A stretch of DNA of 64,000 nucleotides from Actinacidiphila rubida (GTDB lineage: Bacteria; Actinomycetota; Actinomycetes; Streptomycetales; Streptomycetaceae): NCBI RefSeq assembly GCF_900110255.1, contig NZ_FODD01000034.1, forward strand, positions 30,328 to 94,327, read 5' to 3'. The notes beneath the pieces are model-generated. The model worked only from the letters and a program-made list of their open reading frames with translations, was not told where the DNA came from and made no database searches. The first letter of the stretch is position 1. Each line of letters opens with the position of its first letter. The position numbers and the translations under genes were made by a program. Below, in pieces: positions 35,417 through 44,464 of this stretch.

Positions 35417-36640
35417 TCAGCGGGCCGGCCGGCCCGCTCGCCGGGCGGCGGTGGCCTCCCGCGCGGGTGCGTCAGGCCGCGGGCGGCCCGAGGCAGCGTA
35501 TCGGGGGCGTATCGGGGGCGGCGTGTGGTGGATGGGCGTGTGGGCACCGGTCAGGGGCGTGCCGGAGCCGCCGTAGCGGTGGGCGACGATCTCGGCGGCG
35601 ATGGACAGCGCGGTCTCCTCGGGGGTGCGCGCGCCCAGGTCGAGGCCGATCGGCGAGTGCAGCCGGGACAGGTCGAGGTCCTTCAGGCCGGCGTCGCGCA
35701 GCTTGGCGAGGCGTTCGAGGTGGGTGCGGCGGGAGCCCATCGCGCCGACGTACGCCACGGGCAGCCGCAGCGCACGCTCCAGCAGCGGCACGTCGAACTT
35801 CGCGTCGTGAGTGAGGACGCAGACGGCCGTGCGGCCGTCCAGGCGCCCCGCGGTGGCCTCCGCGTCGAGGTAGCGGTGCGGCCAGTCCGCGACGACCTCG
35901 TCGGCCTCGGGGAAGCGGCGCGCGGTGGCGAACACGGGCCGCGCGTCGCAGACCGTCACGCGGTAGCCGAGGAAGCGTCCGGCCCGCACGAGCGCCGCCG
36001 CGAAGTCGATCGCGCCGAACACCAGCAGGCGTGGCCGCGGCACGCTCGACTCGACCAGCAGCGTCAGCGGCACCCCGCACCTGCTGCCGTCCGCGCCGAT
36101 CGTCACGGTGCCGGTCCGTCCGGCGGCGAGCAGCGCGAGCGCCTCGCCGGCGGCGGTGCGGTCGCGTCCGGCGTCGCCGAGGGAGCCCTCGCGGCTGCCG
36201 TCACCGCGCACGAGCAGGGCGCGGCCGAGCAGGTCGGCCGGGCCCTCGGTGACACGGGCGACCGCCGCCGCCTCGCCCGAACGGGCCGCGCCGAGGGCGG
36301 CGGCCAGTTCGGGACGGGCGGCGGGGTCGATCCGCTGGACCAGGATGTCGATCTCGCCACCGCAGGTCAGGCCGACCGCGAAGGCGTCCTCGTCGGAGTA
36401 GCCGAAGTGTTCGAGGAGCGTGGCGGGGCCGTCGCCGGACAGCGCCCGCAGGCACAGGTCGTAGACGGCGCCCTCCACGCAGCCGCCGGACACGCTGCCG
36501 ACGACGGCGCCCTCCCCGTCGACGGCGAGCGCCGCGCCGGGCTGCCGCGGCGCGCTGCCGCCGGTGGCGACGACGGTGGCCACGGCGAACGGCAGGCCGC
36601 GCTCGCACCAGCGGTGCAGCTCTTCCGCGATGTCCAGCAT
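35417..36640 (-). CDS. xdhC: XdhC/CoxI-family xanthine dehydrogenase maturation factor
   Basis: 407 residues, ATG at 36640. WCERGLPFAVATVVATGGSAPRQPGAALAVDGEGAVVGSVSGGCVEGAVYDLCLRAL is the XdhC N-terminal domain. A Rossmann-like second domain follows (LLVFGAIDFAAALVRAGRFLGYRVTVCDARPVFA...FPEADEVVADWPHRYL, near residues 220-280) and GAMGSRRTHLERLAKLRDAGL near 310. XdhC-type proteins bind molybdenum cofactor, assist its sulfuration and load it into the dehydrogenase. The gene is the last of the purine operon. The final 50 residues are low-complexity. Confidence 0.88.
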   Translation of the reverse strand: MLDIAEELHRWCERGLPFAVATVVATGGSAPRQPGAALAVDGEGAVVGSVSGGCVEGAVYDLCLRALSGDGPATLLEHFGYSDEDAFAVGLTCGGEIDILVQRIDPAARPELAAALGAARSGEAAAVARVTEGPADLLGRALLVRGDGSREGSLGDAGRDRTAAGEALALLAAGRTGTVTIGADGSRCGVPLTLLVESSVPRPRLLVFGAIDFAAALVRAGRFLGYRVTVCDARPVFATARRFPEADEVVADWPHRYLDAEATAGRLDGRTAVCVLTHDAKFDVPLLERALRLPVAYVGAMGSRRTHLERLAKLRDAGLKDLDLSRLHSPIGLDLGARTPEETALSIAAEIVAHRYGGSGTPLTGAHTPIHHTPPPIRPRYAASGRPRPDAPAREATAARRAGRPAR

Positions 36641-36674
36641 GGCGGCTCAACTCCTCGGGGTGCTCGGGTCCTTC

Positions 36675-36715
36675 GGTGCTCGGACCGGGGCGGTGCTCGG
36701 ACCGGGGCGGTGCTC
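36675..36715. repeat. 17-bp tandem repeat between xdhC and the permease gene
   Basis: GGTGCTCGGACCGGGGC is repeated twice exactly (36675-36691, 36692-36708), with a third partial GGTGCTC at 36709-36715. It lies in the 88-nt gap between two operon genes. Confidence 0.75.
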
Positions 36716-36728
36716 AAGCGGGGTCCCG

Positions 36729-38195
36729 CTACTTGACGCCGAGCCAGGCCTCGACGGGGTGCAGGGCGAAGTACACGGTGAACACGGCGGTCAGGATCCA
36801 CATGAACACCCCGGGGTCGCGCCACCTGCCCTGCGCGGCCCTGATCGCGGTGTACGACACGACGCCCGCGCCGACGCCCGCGGTGATCGAGTACGTGAAG
36901 GGCATCAGTGCGACGGTCATGAACACCGGTACGGCCACCGCCCGGTCGGACCAGTCGACGTGCCGCGCGTTGCCCATCATCATGGCGCCGATCACCACCA
37001 GCGCGGCCGCCGCGACCTGGCCGGGCACGATCTGCGCCAGCGGGGTGAAGAACAGGCCGAGGGCGAACAGCAGGCCGGTGACGACGGACGACAGGCCGGT
37101 GCGGGAGCCCTCGCCGACGCCGGTCGCGGACTCGATGAACACGGTCTGCCCGGAGGCGCCGGCGACGCCCCCGACGGCCCCGCCCGCGCCGTCGATGAAC
37201 AGCGCCTTGGACAGGCCCGGCATGCGGCCGCGCTCGTCGGCCAGGCCGGCCTCGGTGCCGACGCCGATGATGGTGGCCATCGCGTCGAAGAACCCGGCGA
37301 GCACCAGGGTGAAGACGATCACTCCGACGGTCATCCCGCCGATCGACCCCCATCCGCCGAACTCCACGTGCCCGAACAGCGAGAAGTCGGGCATGGAGAC
37401 GGCACTGCCCTGCAGCTTCGGCGCGCTGCCGCCCCAGTCGGCCGCACTGAGGCCGCCGGCGGCGTTGACGACGACGGCCAGCACCGTGCCGGTGACGATG
37501 CCGATGAGGATGGCGCCGGGGACGTTGCGGGCCTGGAGCATGAAGATGAGCAGCAGGGTGACACAGAACAGCAGCACCGGCCAGCCCGCGAGCTGCCCGT
37601 CGACGCCGAGCGTGACGGGTGCGCTGCCGTGCGGGTCGCCCCTGCCGACGAAGCCGGCGTTGACGAGGCCGATCATGGCGATGAACAGGCCGATGCCGAT
37701 GGTGATGCCGTGCTTGAGGGCCAGCGGTATCGCGTTCATGACGATCTCGCGGAGCCCGGTCACCACCAGCAGCACGATCACACCGCCGTAGATCACGCAC
37801 ATGCCCATGGCCTGCGGCCACGTCATGTGGGGCGCGACCTGGGTGGAGATGACGCCGGCGACGCTGAGCCCGGCGGCCAGGGCCAGCGGCACCTTCCCGA
37901 CGAAGCCCATCAGCAGCGTGGACACAGCGGCGGCCAGGGCGGTCGCGGTGATCAGCGCCGCGTGCGGCAGCCGGTGGCCGTGGACGTCGGGGCCGGACAG
38001 CAGAAGCGGGTTGAGCAACAGGATGTAGCACATCGCCATGAAGGTCGTGACGCCGCCGCGGACCTCGCGGGGGATCGTCGATCCTCGGTCGGAGATGTGG
38101 AAGTACCGGTCGAGCCACGATCTGCCGGCGGGTACGCGCGAGCCGGAGCCCGCGTCCTCCGCCGCGGTGCGCGGCTCCACTGGTGTCTGGGTCAT
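36729..38195 (-). CDS. NCS2-family purine permease (AzgA/PbuG-like)
   Basis: 488 residues from the ATG at 38195, eight nt after GGGAG; an in-frame upstream start exists but has no better site. The sequence has the AzgA/GhxP/PbuG features: FHISDRGSTIPREVRGGVTTFMAMCYILLLNPLLLSG at the start, VPLALAAGLSVAGV, and FFDAMATIIGVGTEAGL plus the second motif ASGQTVFIESATGVGEGSRTGLSSVVTGLLF near residue 320. About 12-14 membrane spans are present. Members import adenine, guanine or hypoxanthine with protons. Its place between the xanthine dehydrogenase subunits and xdhC says that it supplies hypoxanthine or guanine for oxidation. Confidence 0.9.
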   Translation of the reverse strand: MTQTPVEPRTAAEDAGSGSRVPAGRSWLDRYFHISDRGSTIPREVRGGVTTFMAMCYILLLNPLLLSGPDVHGHRLPHAALITATALAAAVSTLLMGFVGKVPLALAAGLSVAGVISTQVAPHMTWPQAMGMCVIYGGVIVLLVVTGLREIVMNAIPLALKHGITIGIGLFIAMIGLVNAGFVGRGDPHGSAPVTLGVDGQLAGWPVLLFCVTLLLIFMLQARNVPGAILIGIVTGTVLAVVVNAAGGLSAADWGGSAPKLQGSAVSMPDFSLFGHVEFGGWGSIGGMTVGVIVFTLVLAGFFDAMATIIGVGTEAGLADERGRMPGLSKALFIDGAGGAVGGVAGASGQTVFIESATGVGEGSRTGLSSVVTGLLFALGLFFTPLAQIVPGQVAAAALVVIGAMMMGNARHVDWSDRAVAVPVFMTVALMPFTYSITAGVGAGVVSYTAIRAAQGRWRDPGVFMWILTAVFTVYFALHPVEAWLGVK

Positions 38196-38353
38196 GGTGC
38201 CAACTCCCAAGGTTCACAGGGGCACCCGCACATCCGTGCGGGATTTGGGATGCTGCGTGGCATGCACGACCCGGGGGACGGCCCGAGACGAACGACTGCC
38301 GTACCGCCGTCCGGGGTGCGGCGTGCCTGGCGGCCGCGCCCCGGACGGAGTTC

Positions 38354-40780
38354 TCACGATCCGGTGAGGTGCTCCGGCCGGACCGGTGTCCTGTTCAGTT
38401 CCAGGCCGGTCGCCTGCCGGATGGCGGCGAGGACGGCGGGCGTGGCGGACAGGGTGGGTGCCTCGCCGACGCCGCGCAGCCCGTACGGGGCGTGCGCGTC
38501 GGCGAGTTCGAGGACGTCGACCGGGATGGTCGGCGTGTCGAGGATGGTGGGGATCAGGTAGTCGGTGAAGGACGGGTTGCGGACCTTCGCGGTCACCGGG
38601 TCGACGACGATCTCCTCCATCACCGCGACACCCAGGCCCTGGGTGGTGCCGCCCTGGATCTGGCCGACGACCGACAGCGGGTTGAGGGCCTTGCCGACGT
38701 CCTGCGCGCAGGCCAGTTCGACGACCTTCACCAGGCCCAGTTCGGTGTCGACCTCGACGACGGCGCGGTGCGCGGCGAACGAGTACTGCACGTGGCCGTT
38801 GCCCTGGCCGGTGCGCAGGTCGAACGCCTGCGTCGGCCGGTGCCGGAACTCCAGCTCCAGGTCCACGACTTCGCCGTCCAGGACGTCCGCGAGGTCGGCG
38901 AGCGCCTCGCCGCCGTCGGTGACGACCCTGCCGTTCTCCAGCAGGAGTTCGGCGGTGGCCCACGCCGGGTGGTAGGTGCCGAACCTGCGCCGGCCGATGT
39001 CCAGGACCTTCTCGCGGACCGCCTCGCAGGTGTTCTTCACCGCGCCGCCGGTCATATAGGTCTGCCGGGACGCGGAGGTGGAGCCGGCCGAGCCGACCTG
39101 CGTGTCCGCGGGCGCGATCGTCACCTGGGTGACGCCCAGTTCGGAACGGGCGATCTGGGCGTGGACGGTGACGCCGCCCTGCCCGACCTCGGCCATCGCG
39201 GTGTGCACGGTCGCGACGGCTTCGCCGCCCACGACCTCCATCCGCACGCGGGCGGTGGAGTAGTCGTCGAATCCCTCGGAGAAGCCGACGTTCTTGATGC
39301 CCACCGCGTAGCCGACGCCCCGCACGACGCCCTCGCCGTGCGTGGTGTTGGACAGGCCGCCGGGCAGCGCGCGCACGTCGGCGCCCTCGGTGGTCTCCCA
39401 CTGCCGCTCGGGCGGCAGCGGCCGGGCCTTGACGCGGCGCAGCAGTTCGGCGACCGGTGCGGGCGAGTCGACGACCTGGCCGGTCGGCATGACCGTGCCC
39501 TGCTCCATGGCGTTGATCTGGCGGAACTCCACGGGGTCCATGCCGAGTTCGGCGGCGACCCTGTCCATCTGCGCCTCGTAGGCGAAGCACGCCTGCACCG
39601 CGCCGAAGCCGCGCATCGCCCCGCACGGCGGGTTGTTGGTGTAGAGCGCGATGGCCTCGATGTCCACGTCCTCGACGACGTACGGGCCGATGGACAGCGA
39701 CGCGGCGTTGCCGACGACCGCGGGCGAGGCGGAGGCGTAGGCTCCGCCGTCCAGCACGATGCGGCACCTGACGTGCGTGAGCTTCCCGTCGCGGGTCGCG
39801 CCGTGCTCGTAGTGGAGTGTGGCGGGGTGCCGGTGGACGTGCCCGAAGAACGACTCGAAGCGGTTGTAGACGATCTTCACGGGCTTGCCGGTGCGCAGCG
39901 CCAGCAGGCAGCCGTGGATCTGCATCGACAGGTCCTCGCGGCCGCCGAAGGCGCCGCCGACACCGGACAGCGTCATCCGGACCTTCTTCTCCGGCAGGCC
40001 CAGCACGGGCGCGATCTGCCGCAGGTCGGAGTGCAGCCACTGGGTGGCGACGTACAGGTCGACGCCGCCGTCCTCGGCGGGCACCGCGAGCCCCGACTCG
40101 GGGCCGAGGAACGCCTGGTCCTGCATGCCGAAGACGTAGTCCCCGGTGACGACCACGTCGGCGCGCGCGGCGGCCGCGGCGGCGTCGCCGCGCACGATCG
40201 GCTGGCGGTGCACGATGTTGGGGTGCGGCACGTGTCCGCTGTGGTGGTCGTCGCGGCCCTCGTGGACGAGCACCGCGCCGGGCCCCGTCGCCGACGCCTC
40301 GTCGGTGACGACCGGCAGGTCCTCGTACTCCACGCGGATCTTGGCGGCGGCGCGCCGCGCGGTCTCCGGGTGGTCGGCGGCGACCAGTGCGACGGGCTCG
40401 CCGTGGTGGCGGACCTTGCCGTGGGCGAGGACCGGGGTGTCGCGGATCTCCAGCCCGTAGTGCTTCACCTCGGTCGGCAGGTCGTCGTACGTGAGGACCG
40501 CGTAGACGCCGGAGGTGGCCAGCGCCTCGGAGGTGTCGATGGAGGCGATCGTCGCGTGCGCCACGGTGCTGCGCAGGGTGTAGCCCCACAGCATGTCCTC
40601 GTGCCACAGGTCGGAGGAGTACGCGAACTCGCCGGTGACCTTGAGGATGCCGTCGGGGCGCAGCGTCGACTCGCCGATGCCGCCCTTCGTCAGGCCGCCG
40701 GTGCCCTGGGTGAGGCTGGTGGGGGTGCGTCCGGGGGCGACGGCCGCCGCGGGTTCCGTCCGGGTCTGGTGCGTGCTCAT
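38354..40780 (-). CDS. Xanthine dehydrogenase molybdenum-binding subunit
   Basis: 808 residues, ATG at 40780, starting 4 nt after the 2Fe-2S subunit's stop. Motifs of the large subunit are intact: DTPVLAHGKVRHHGEPVALVAAD near residue 115, GMQDQAFLGPESGLA near 215, GVGGAFGGRED near 260, NPPCGAMRGFGAVQ near 385, AEVGQGGVTVHAQIA near 530, and GLRGVGEAPTLSATPAVLAAI near the C-terminus with the catalytic Glu. It binds the molybdopterin cofactor and oxidises hypoxanthine/xanthine to urate. The arrangement as three separate subunits fits the bacterial XDH operon type. Confidence 0.92.
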   Translation of the reverse strand: MSTHQTRTEPAAAVAPGRTPTSLTQGTGGLTKGGIGESTLRPDGILKVTGEFAYSSDLWHEDMLWGYTLRSTVAHATIASIDTSEALATSGVYAVLTYDDLPTEVKHYGLEIRDTPVLAHGKVRHHGEPVALVAADHPETARRAAAKIRVEYEDLPVVTDEASATGPGAVLVHEGRDDHHSGHVPHPNIVHRQPIVRGDAAAAAARADVVVTGDYVFGMQDQAFLGPESGLAVPAEDGGVDLYVATQWLHSDLRQIAPVLGLPEKKVRMTLSGVGGAFGGREDLSMQIHGCLLALRTGKPVKIVYNRFESFFGHVHRHPATLHYEHGATRDGKLTHVRCRIVLDGGAYASASPAVVGNAASLSIGPYVVEDVDIEAIALYTNNPPCGAMRGFGAVQACFAYEAQMDRVAAELGMDPVEFRQINAMEQGTVMPTGQVVDSPAPVAELLRRVKARPLPPERQWETTEGADVRALPGGLSNTTHGEGVVRGVGYAVGIKNVGFSEGFDDYSTARVRMEVVGGEAVATVHTAMAEVGQGGVTVHAQIARSELGVTQVTIAPADTQVGSAGSTSASRQTYMTGGAVKNTCEAVREKVLDIGRRRFGTYHPAWATAELLLENGRVVTDGGEALADLADVLDGEVVDLELEFRHRPTQAFDLRTGQGNGHVQYSFAAHRAVVEVDTELGLVKVVELACAQDVGKALNPLSVVGQIQGGTTQGLGVAVMEEIVVDPVTAKVRNPSFTDYLIPTILDTPTIPVDVLELADAHAPYGLRGVGEAPTLSATPAVLAAIRQATGLELNRTPVRPEHLTGS

Positions 40781-40784
40781 GTGC

Positions 40785-41261
40785 TCACACCGCCTCTCCG
40801 GTGCGGGCGGCCGCCAGGCGGACCGCGTCCAGGATCTTCTCGTAGCCGGTGCAGCGGCACAGGTTGCCGGACAGCGCCTCGCGGATGTCGCCGTCGGACG
40901 GTTCGGGGTTGCGCTCCAGCAACTCGTCGGCGGCGACCAGCAGTCCGGGCGTGCAGAAGCCGCACTGCACCGCGCCGGCGTCGACGAACGCCTGCTGCAC
41001 GGTGGACAGCGTGCCGTCGTCGCCCGCCAGGCCCTCGACGGTGACGACGTCGCGGCCCTCGGCCTGGCCGGCCGCGACGAGGCACGAGCAGACGGGCACG
41101 CCGTCGAGGCGGACCGTGCACGAGCCGCACTCGCCCTGCTCGCAGGCGTTCTTGGAGCCCGGCAGGCCCAGCCGCTCGCGCAGCACGTACAGCAGGGACT
41201 CGCCCTCCCAGACGTCGTCGGCCGCCTGCTCGCGGCCGTTGACGGTGAAGGTCACGCGCAT
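40785..41261 (-). CDS. Xanthine dehydrogenase 2Fe-2S subunit
   Basis: 158 residues, ATG at 41261, overlapping the FAD subunit gene by 10 nt. The plant-ferredoxin-like cluster motif is CEQGECGSCTVRLDGVPVCSC (near residues 40-60); the second cluster is AVQCGFCTPG...LSGNLCRCTGY (near residues 100-140). The length is normal for the small subunit. It passes electrons from the molybdenum centre to FAD in the cytoplasmic complex. Confidence 0.93.
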   Translation of the reverse strand: MRVTFTVNGREQAADDVWEGESLLYVLRERLGLPGSKNACEQGECGSCTVRLDGVPVCSCLVAAGQAEGRDVVTVEGLAGDDGTLSTVQQAFVDAGAVQCGFCTPGLLVAADELLERNPEPSDGDIREALSGNLCRCTGYEKILDAVRLAAARTGEAV

Positions 41262-42148
41262 GGCTGGTTCCTCTCCTCCTGCTGCTCGCCGCGGTACTGC
41301 TCCCAGGTCCAGCCGAGGGTGCGGCGGGCCATCACGGCCAGCGCGTGCCTGCGGTAGGACGCGGTGCCGCGCACGTCGTCGATCGGGTTGGCGGCAGCGG
41401 CCACCAGGTCGGCGAACTGCCGTGCCACCGCGGGCGGTACGGGCTTGCCGTTGTCCCACAGGCCGCCCTCGTCCAGGGCCGCGGTCAGGAACTCCTCGGC
41501 GGCGGTGGCGCGGATCGGGGTGGGCGCGGCCGAGCCGATGCCGGTGCGCACGGTGCGGCGGTCGGGGTGCAGGGCGATGCCGAACGCGCACACCGCGATG
41601 ACCATCGCGTTGCGGGTGCCGACCTTGGAGAACTGCTGCGGTCCGGTGGCCTTCCTGAGGTGCACCGCGCGGATCAGCTCGTCGGGCGCCAGCGCGTTGC
41701 GCTTGACCCCCAGGTAGAAGTCGTCGATCGGGATCATGCGGGTGCCGCGCACGGACACCGCCTCGACCTCGCCGCCGCCGGCCAGCAGCGCCGGGTGGGC
41801 GTCGCCGGCCGGCGAGGCGGTGCCGAGGTTGCCGCCGACTCCGCCGCGGTTGCGGATCTGCGGGGAGGCGACCGTGTGGGCGGCCAGCGCCAGCCCCGGC
41901 AGTTCGCGGCGCAGGTGCTCCATGATCCGGGTGTACGGCACGGAGGCGCCCAGCCTGACGATGTCGCCGGCGGTCTCCCACTCCGCGAGCTCGCCGACGC
42001 GGTTCAGGTCCAGCAGGTACGCGGGCCTGCGGTGGTCGAAGTTGATCTCGACCATCACGTCCGTGCCGCCCGCGATGGGCACGGCTGAGGGGTGCTCGGC
42101 CTTGGCGGCGAGCGCCTCCTGCCAGCTGGCGGGGCGCAGGAAGTCCAT
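41252..42148 (-). CDS. Xanthine dehydrogenase FAD-binding subunit
   Basis: 298 residues from the ATG at 42148 (MDFLRPASWQEALAAKAEHPSAVPIAGGTDVMVEINF). The first FAD motif is AGGTD near residue 27; the second is IRNRGGVGGNLGTASPAGDAHPAL near 105. The C-terminal CO-dehydrogenase-flavoprotein-like domain includes SKVGTRNAMVIAVCAFGIAL. It is the first gene of the operon FAD-2Fe-2S-Mo-permease-xdhC and lies 382 nt from the divergent PucR-type regulator. The FAD site would pass electrons to NAD+. Confidence 0.92.
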   Translation of the reverse strand: MDFLRPASWQEALAAKAEHPSAVPIAGGTDVMVEINFDHRRPAYLLDLNRVGELAEWETAGDIVRLGASVPYTRIMEHLRRELPGLALAAHTVASPQIRNRGGVGGNLGTASPAGDAHPALLAGGGEVEAVSVRGTRMIPIDDFYLGVKRNALAPDELIRAVHLRKATGPQQFSKVGTRNAMVIAVCAFGIALHPDRRTVRTGIGSAAPTPIRATAAEEFLTAALDEGGLWDNGKPVPPAVARQFADLVAAAANPIDDVRGTASYRRHALAVMARRTLGWTWEQYRGEQQEERNQPCA

Positions 42149-42530
42149 GGGGTCTCTTCTCGGTCTCTCTCGTCGGCCCGCCGGCGGGGTCCGGGGGTGC
42201 CGGGAGGCGCCCGGCGGGCGGGTGGAGCGTGTCTGCGAGGGGGTCAGCGAGGGGTATGGAGGATGTCTCCTGTGAGCCATTGACGCGGCGTGCGCCCAGT
42301 ACACGACGGTGCGGCCGTCCGGGTGCAGTCACCGAACCCATGAAGCACTTGGCTGGCCAGGCCGCGGGTCTTGTAGATTCCTCCTAAAGGGCGGCACGGG
42401 AAACCTCGCCGTTTCCCACCGGCACCACCGGTGGCACGGCGGCCCGCCCGGCCGGCACCTGCCGGCCCACCTGCCCACCCTGCTCACCGCTCGCCCGCCG
42501 GCCCGGCGAGCACTCACGACGAGGACGACG
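42149..42530. promoter_or_regulatory. Divergent control region of the purine operon and pucR-type gene
   Basis: 382 nt between divergent starts with no gene. The CT-rich stretch right of 42149 is the leader of the xdh operon. On the plus strand TTGGCT (42349-42354), 19 nt and TAGATT (42374-42379) make a weak promoter for the regulator. I found no copy of the TTCCGCA...GGAA element seen at hyi and gcl, so control here is probably different. Confidence 0.35.
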
Positions 42531-44306
42531 ATGCGGCTCCGCGCACTGCTGGACACCGAAGCTCTGGGCCTGCGCCTGCTCAGCGGCGCGGACGAGCTCG
42601 ACCGGACGGTGCGCGGCGTGATGACCACCGACCTGCGGGACCCCAGCCGCTACCTCGGCGGCGGCGAGCTGGTGCTCACCGGCCTGGCCTGGCGGCACGG
42701 CCCCGCGGACTCCGAGCCGTTCGTCCGGATCATGGCCGCCGCGGGCGTCGCCGCGCTCGGGGCGGGCGAGGCGGAGCTCGGCGCCGTCCCCGACGACCTG
42801 GTCGCGGCCTGCGAGCGCCACCGGCTGCCGCTGTTCGCGGTGGACGAGACGGTGGCGTTCGCGACGATCACCGAGTACGTGGTCCGGCAGGTCTCCGGCG
42901 AACGGGCAGGCGACCTGGCGGCGGTGGTCGACCGGCACCGCAGGCTCATGTCGGCCGGACCGGCCGGCGGCGGCCCGGACGCCGTGCTCGATCTGCTCGG
43001 CAGCGACCTGGACCTGCGGGCGTGGGTGCTGTCGTCCACCGGCCGGGAGATCGGCGGCTCGGGAGAGCCGCTGCCCGTGGCCGTGCGCGCCGAGCTGGCC
43101 GGCGCCCAGCAGGCGGCGTCCCGGGCCGCCCGGCCGGGCCCGCACCGGGTGACCGTCCAGGGCGGCCGCGTCTTCTCCCTCTTCCCGGTCCGGGCCGGCG
43201 AGGGCCGCGGCGACATACGCGCGACCGTGCTGTCCGACTGGTTCCTGGCGGTGCAGGCCGACGCCGGCGAGTGGCCGGCCGAGCGCCTGGACCTGCTGCA
43301 CGGGGTGACGCAGCTGATCGCCGTCGAGCGCGACCGCAGGGACGCGGCGCGCGCGGTCCGGCGGCGGCTGGCGTCGGAGGTCTTCGAGCTGGTGCAGGGC
43401 GGGGCGCCGCCCGCCGAGATCGGCGCGCGGCTGCGGGCGGCGGCGCCGGTGCTGATGCCGGGCGCGACCGGCGAGCCGCTGTGGCAGATCGTGGTGGCCC
43501 GCGTGGACTGGGCCGACGCGGACGTGCCGTCAGGCCCGGTGGCGCAGGCGCTGCTGGAGGAGGTGCTGGCCGACCCGTCGGCGGCGGGCCCCGAGGACGC
43601 CGACCGGATCGCGGTCGCGCACGGCGAGGACAAGGCGATGGCGCTGGTGCCGCTCGTGCCGCAGGTGCGGCGGGCGGACGACGGCGGGCCGTGGGAGCCG
43701 GACCGCGACGGCGGCGCGGACGTCGGTGGCGAGGGCCGGCCCGGCGCGGGACACGAACCCGGTGCCGGGTGGCGGGGCGAGCCGGAGCCCGCCGCACCGG
43801 GCGTCCCCGAACCGCTGGCCGCCGAGCGGCTGCAGCAGGCGCTGCGCGGGCCGCTGTCACGCGGCCTGGGCGAGGACGGGCGGCTGACGATCGGCGTGAG
43901 CGCGGCGGTCCACTCGCCGGAGGGCCTGCGCGGCGCCCTGGAGGAGGCCCGGCACGCCCGCCGGGTGGCCGCCGCACGCCCCGGCCGGGTGTGCGTGGCC
44001 GGCCACGAGGAGCTGGCCTCCCACGTGCTGCTGCTGCCGTTCGTCCCCGACGACGTGCGCCGCGCGTTCACCGCCCGCCTGCTCGACCCCCTGCGGGCCT
44101 ACGACCGGCGGCACCGCGCCGAGCTGATCCCCACCCTCGAGGCCTTCCTGGAGTGCGACGGGTCGTGGACCCGCTGCGCGACGCGACTGCACCTGCACGT
44201 CAACACCCTGCGGTACCGGATCGGCCGCATCGAGCAGCTGACCGGCAGGGACCTGTCCCGCCTGGAGGACAAGCTCGACTTCTTCCTCGCCCTGCGGATG
44301 AGCTGA
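42531..44306 (+). CDS. PucR-family transcriptional regulator of purine catabolism
   Basis: 591 residues, ATG at 42531 after a GAGGACGACG leader. The N-terminus MRLRALLDTEALGLRLLSGADELDRTVRGVMTTDLRDPSRYLGGGELVLTGLAWRHG is the PucR N-terminal domain. The C-terminus YDRRHRAELIPTLEAFLECDGSWTRCATRLHLHVNTLRYRIGRIEQLTGRDLS is the PucR/CdaR helix-turn-helix. A Gly/Glu/Pro-rich insert near residues 385-425 interrupts the middle. It is divergent from the xanthine dehydrogenase operon, so purine-responsive control of that operon is the likely role; the effector is not visible. Confidence 0.9.
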   Translation: MRLRALLDTEALGLRLLSGADELDRTVRGVMTTDLRDPSRYLGGGELVLTGLAWRHGPADSEPFVRIMAAAGVAALGAGEAELGAVPDDLVAACERHRLPLFAVDETVAFATITEYVVRQVSGERAGDLAAVVDRHRRLMSAGPAGGGPDAVLDLLGSDLDLRAWVLSSTGREIGGSGEPLPVAVRAELAGAQQAASRAARPGPHRVTVQGGRVFSLFPVRAGEGRGDIRATVLSDWFLAVQADAGEWPAERLDLLHGVTQLIAVERDRRDAARAVRRRLASEVFELVQGGAPPAEIGARLRAAAPVLMPGATGEPLWQIVVARVDWADADVPSGPVAQALLEEVLADPSAAGPEDADRIAVAHGEDKAMALVPLVPQVRRADDGGPWEPDRDGGADVGGEGRPGAGHEPGAGWRGEPEPAAPGVPEPLAAERLQQALRGPLSRGLGEDGRLTIGVSAAVHSPEGLRGALEEARHARRVAAARPGRVCVAGHEELASHVLLLPFVPDDVRRAFTARLLDPLRAYDRRHRAELIPTLEAFLECDGSWTRCATRLHLHVNTLRYRIGRIEQLTGRDLSRLEDKLDFFLALRMS

Positions 44307-44343
44307 CCGCCCGGCCCCGCCGGGCGGGGTGGTTTGTCCCTTC

Positions 44344-44363
44344 GTGAAAGTGATCCCTTTCAC
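44344..44363. promoter_or_regulatory. Inverted repeat upstream of a hypothetical gene
   Basis: GTGAAAG (44344-44350), TGATCC and CTTTCAC (44357-44363) form a perfect inverted repeat 102 nt upstream of the GTG at 44465, in an AT-richer patch. It could be an operator. A second partial GTGATC copy follows at 44370. Confidence 0.4.
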
Positions 44364-44464
44364 AAGAAGTGATCTCCGACCCCTTGGCGCGGGGCCCTCA
44401 CGCGTGCTGGACTTCCGCCACTGTTTGCTCACGCGGGCTCGACGACGTGCTTGGGGGAGAAGCT